From contig JAFROL010000030.1 of NCBI GenBank assembly GCA_017429685.1, positions 1-42,880 of the forward strand: a DNA stretch of 42,880 bases, read 5' to 3'. The stretch is from Bacteroidales bacterium (GTDB lineage: Bacteria; Bacteroidota; Bacteroidia; Bacteroidales; P3). Below the pieces are notes generated by a model. That model was not told the origin of the DNA. It ran no database searches and saw only the letters and a list, made by a program, of their open reading frames with translations. This document shows, one piece after another, positions 41,224 through 42,880 of the stretch. The position numbers and the translations under genes were made by a program. Within the stretch, counting starts at the first letter, position 1. Every line of letters starts with the position of its first letter.

Positions 41224-42606
41224 TCAAATATTATACCTTTTCAGTTTGGCGTAGAGCGTGGGGCGGCTGATGCCCAGTTCTTTTGCCACCAGCGAGAGGT
41301 TGCCGCCGAGCCGCTGCAGCGCGGCACGGATGGTCTGCTCTTCGGCATCTTCCAAGGGTGTGGTGGCGACAGTTGTATTTGTGGTGTTGATTTCCAAGTC
41401 GCTGGGTTCGAGCTGGTCGCCGTCGCACAAGATGACGGCCCGTTCTATGACGTTCTGCAGTTCCCTGACGTTGCCGCTCCACCGATGCTGCCGCAACTTT
41501 TCGACGGCGGCGGACGAAAGTCCCTTGACCTGACGGTGGTAGCGCTCTGCAAAACTGGCGACAAACATCTCGGCCAGCGGCAGAAGGTCCTCCTTCCGTT
41601 CGCGCAAGGCCGGAATATGCAGGTGGAAGACATTGATGCGAAAGTAGAGGTCCTGGCGGAAGGTGCCCTCGCGGACCATTGCCTCGAGGTCGCGGTTGGT
41701 GGCACAGATGAGGCGGATGTCGACTGACACGGCTTTTTCGCTGCCCACCGGCACCACCTTTCGCTCCTGCAATGCGCGCAGCAGCTTGGCCTGCAGGTGC
41801 AGCGGCAGGTTGCCTATCTCGTCGAGGAAGAGGGTGCCGCCGTCGGCCATCTCGAACTTCCCCTTGTGGTCACTGTGGGCATCGGTGAAGGCCCCCTTGA
41901 CGTGGCCGAAGAGCTCGCTTTCGAACAAGCTCTCCACAATGGCACCGGCATCGACGCAGACGAGGGGTTTGTCGCGACGGCTGCTCAGGGCGTGGATCTC
42001 GTGCGCCAGCACATCCTTGCCGGTGCCGTTCTCGCCGGTGATGAGCACTGTGGCATCGGTTGGGGCCACCTTCTCCACTACGCGTCGCATCTGCGACATC
42101 TGCAGGCTGTCGCCCCAGTATAAAAGCGGAGAGCGGAGAGCGGAAAACGGAAAGCTGGCTGACGCGTTAGCAGTTCTCAGTTTTCCGCTCTCCGCTTTGC
42201 GTTTTCCGTTTTCCGTTATCCGCTTTGCAGCAGCGGCTTCGAGAATGGCTACCAGCTTGTCGTTGTCCCAGGGTTTCACGACGAAGTCGAAAGCGCCACG
42301 TTTCATACCCTCAACAGCCAGATTGATGTCGGCGTAGGCGGTGAAGAGCACCACCTGCGTCCCTGGCCAGCGGCGAAGAATCTCGTCGGTCCAGAAAAGG
42401 CCCTCGTTGCCGCTGTTGATGTCAGTTTTAAAATTCATATCCAGCAGTACCACGTCGGGGCGCAGTCTATCCATCGTGGCCGGCAATGTGGCTGGCGACG
42501 GAAGCAGTTCCACCTCGGCAAAGCGTGGTGTAAGCAGCAGCTGCAATGCCTTGCGGACAGCGGCATTGTCGTCTACGGCCAATATCTTGGATGGGTTTCG
42601 TTTCAT
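41224..42606 (-). CDS. Sigma-54-dependent response regulator
   Basis: A 461-residue NtrC-type activator. The receiver domain spans about 7-125 with Asp56 (VVLLDMNF), the upstream acidic pair (AVDDN) and KPWD. The AAA+ domain has Walker A GENGTGKD, GAFTDA (the sigma-54 contact loop, a common variant of GAFTGA), GGTLFLDEI and RQDLYFRI. A Fis-type helix-turn-helix ends the protein (LSLVAKELGISRPTLYAKLKR). The linker, residues 130-161, is encoded by an AAAGCGG array plus the core motif. The Met at 42606 fits the receiver start. Partner kinase is the next gene. Confidence 0.93.
   Translation of the reverse strand: MKRNPSKILAVDDNAAVRKALQLLLTPRFAEVELLPSPATLPATMDRLRPDVVLLDMNFKTDINSGNEGLFWTDEILRRWPGTQVVLFTAYADINLAVEGMKRGAFDFVVKPWDNDKLVAILEAAAAKRITENGKRKAESGKLRTANASASFPFSALRSPLLYWGDSLQMSQMRRVVEKVAPTDATVLITGENGTGKDVLAHEIHALSSRRDKPLVCVDAGAIVESLFESELFGHVKGAFTDAHSDHKGKFEMADGGTLFLDEIGNLPLHLQAKLLRALQERKVVPVGSEKAVSVDIRLICATNRDLEAMVREGTFRQDLYFRINVFHLHIPALRERKEDLLPLAEMFVASFAERYHRQVKGLSSAAVEKLRQHRWSGNVRELQNVIERAVILCDGDQLEPSDLEINTTNTTVATTPLEDAEEQTIRAALQRLGGNLSLVAKELGISRPTLYAKLKRYNI
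42122..42232. repeat. Core-bearing AAAGCGG element inside the response-regulator gene
   Basis: The left part has AGCGGAGAGCGGAGAGCGG units, the core GGCTGACGCGTTAGC is at 42157-42171, and the right part has TTCTCAGTTTTCCGCTCTCC and TTTCCGTTTTCCG units. The arms can pair partly. It is read through in frame, giving [12 protein letters not shown] and TANASASFPFSALRSP. Confidence 0.92.
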
Positions 42607-42769
42607 ATTGTCATTGTACTTTTGCAAGTGCAGTAGATAAAAAAACATTATTTGGTGCATAAAAATGTATTCGCGCCACATTTTTCTGCACGAAATTCTG
42701 TTAGGATAACTCAATAGATGTGCATTTTATTATTCGGATATCATTAGTGTCCACTAAAAAAATATCAAT

Positions 42770-42880
42770 TTAAAAGTTTAACAATAACTGTCCATTAAAA
42801 TCGTTGAGTTCTTTGAAATCGTTGAGTTGATTATTGTTGAAGAGATCGTAAAGCGGAGTTTTGTCTGTAAGCGAAACTCC
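42770..42880 (-). CDS. C-terminal end of a transposase, IS4-type (cut by window edge)
   Basis: 36 codons before a TAA stop, running off the right edge: SLTDKTPLYDLFNNN, then KELNDFNGQLLLNF. This resembles the C-terminus of IS4-family transposases of Bacteroidota as I remember them (TDKTPL..LF..KELN). The DNA beyond it, with TTAGTGTCCACTAAAAAA at 42744-42761, may be the element end. The rest lies outside the window, so completeness is unknown. Confidence 0.6.
   Translation of the reverse strand, partial: GVSLTDKTPLYDLFNNNQLNDFKELNDFNGQLLLNF

Overview
The window looks like chromosomal DNA of a Bacteroidota bacterium, most likely of the order Bacteroidales from a gut-type habitat; the genus cannot be read from the sequence. 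Support: promoters of the Bacteroidota type (TTG, 19 bases, TAnnTTTG) sit before tRNA-Gln, tRNA-Leu, rpsP and several other genes. Shine-Dalgarno sequences are mostly absent. There is a TonB-dependent outer-membrane barrel protein with a CarboxypepD_reg-like N-terminus, an S16 with an Ala/Glu tail, a DksA-like protein with a reduced zinc finger, a DUF6266 protein and a secreted GH29 fucosidase. Coding DNA is GC-rich and the gaps are AT-rich.

Layout. 1-6.2 kb: DUF6266 protein, outer-membrane receptor, tRNA-Gln and two small exported proteins, separated by long repeat-filled gaps. 6.5-13.3 kb (minus strand): mutS2, a DUF4143-type ATPase, an omega-amidase-like nitrilase, and the pair ribF plus LRR protein. 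13.3-15.0 kb: rpsP, rimM and a DksA-like regulator. 15.1-18.1 kb (minus): a fused oligopeptide ABC ATPase and a second DUF4143-type ATPase. 18.8-21.6 kb: ornithine aminotransferase and alpha-L-fucosidase. 21.6-27.7 kb: initiator tRNA, dsbD, a small Cys-rich lipoprotein, a beta-propeller protein and a secreted protein of the family often labelled asparagine synthetase B. 28-32.2 kb: tRNA-Leu, a PIN toxin with its probable antitoxin, parE and an acidic protein with a histone-like Lys/Ala tail. 32.3-38.5 kb: nadD with an exported protein, tex, a membrane metallophosphoesterase, an AlkZ-related protein and a DUF1905 protein. 38.7-42.9 kb: a third AAA ATPase, a histidine kinase with a sigma-54-dependent response regulator, and the end of a transposase.

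Most genes are ordinary. The unusual part is the repeat content. Many gaps carry short-unit degenerate tandem arrays with units of 6 to 11 bases, and the unit differs from gap to gap. Several arrays are folded into long inverted repeats. Five array elements share a 15-16-base core close to GCTACCGCGTCAGCC (or its complement), and a sixth keeps nine bases of it; the flanking arrays differ completely (CATTAACR, AAAGCGG, GTTAAC). Arrays of the AAAGCGG type also lie in frame inside genes: twice in the ABC ATPase, once in dsbD, and once, with the core, in the linker of the response regulator. One array supplies the last codons and stop of the metallophosphoesterase, and one fills the whole gap before nadD. 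A second composite family joins a CTCGC/GCGAG palindrome, a CTTGTAAAT array and a CCGCC/GGCGG hairpin with compensatory changes. I know of no described element with this modular design and consider it the best candidate for something new here. No CRISPR array, prophage or complete transposon was found.
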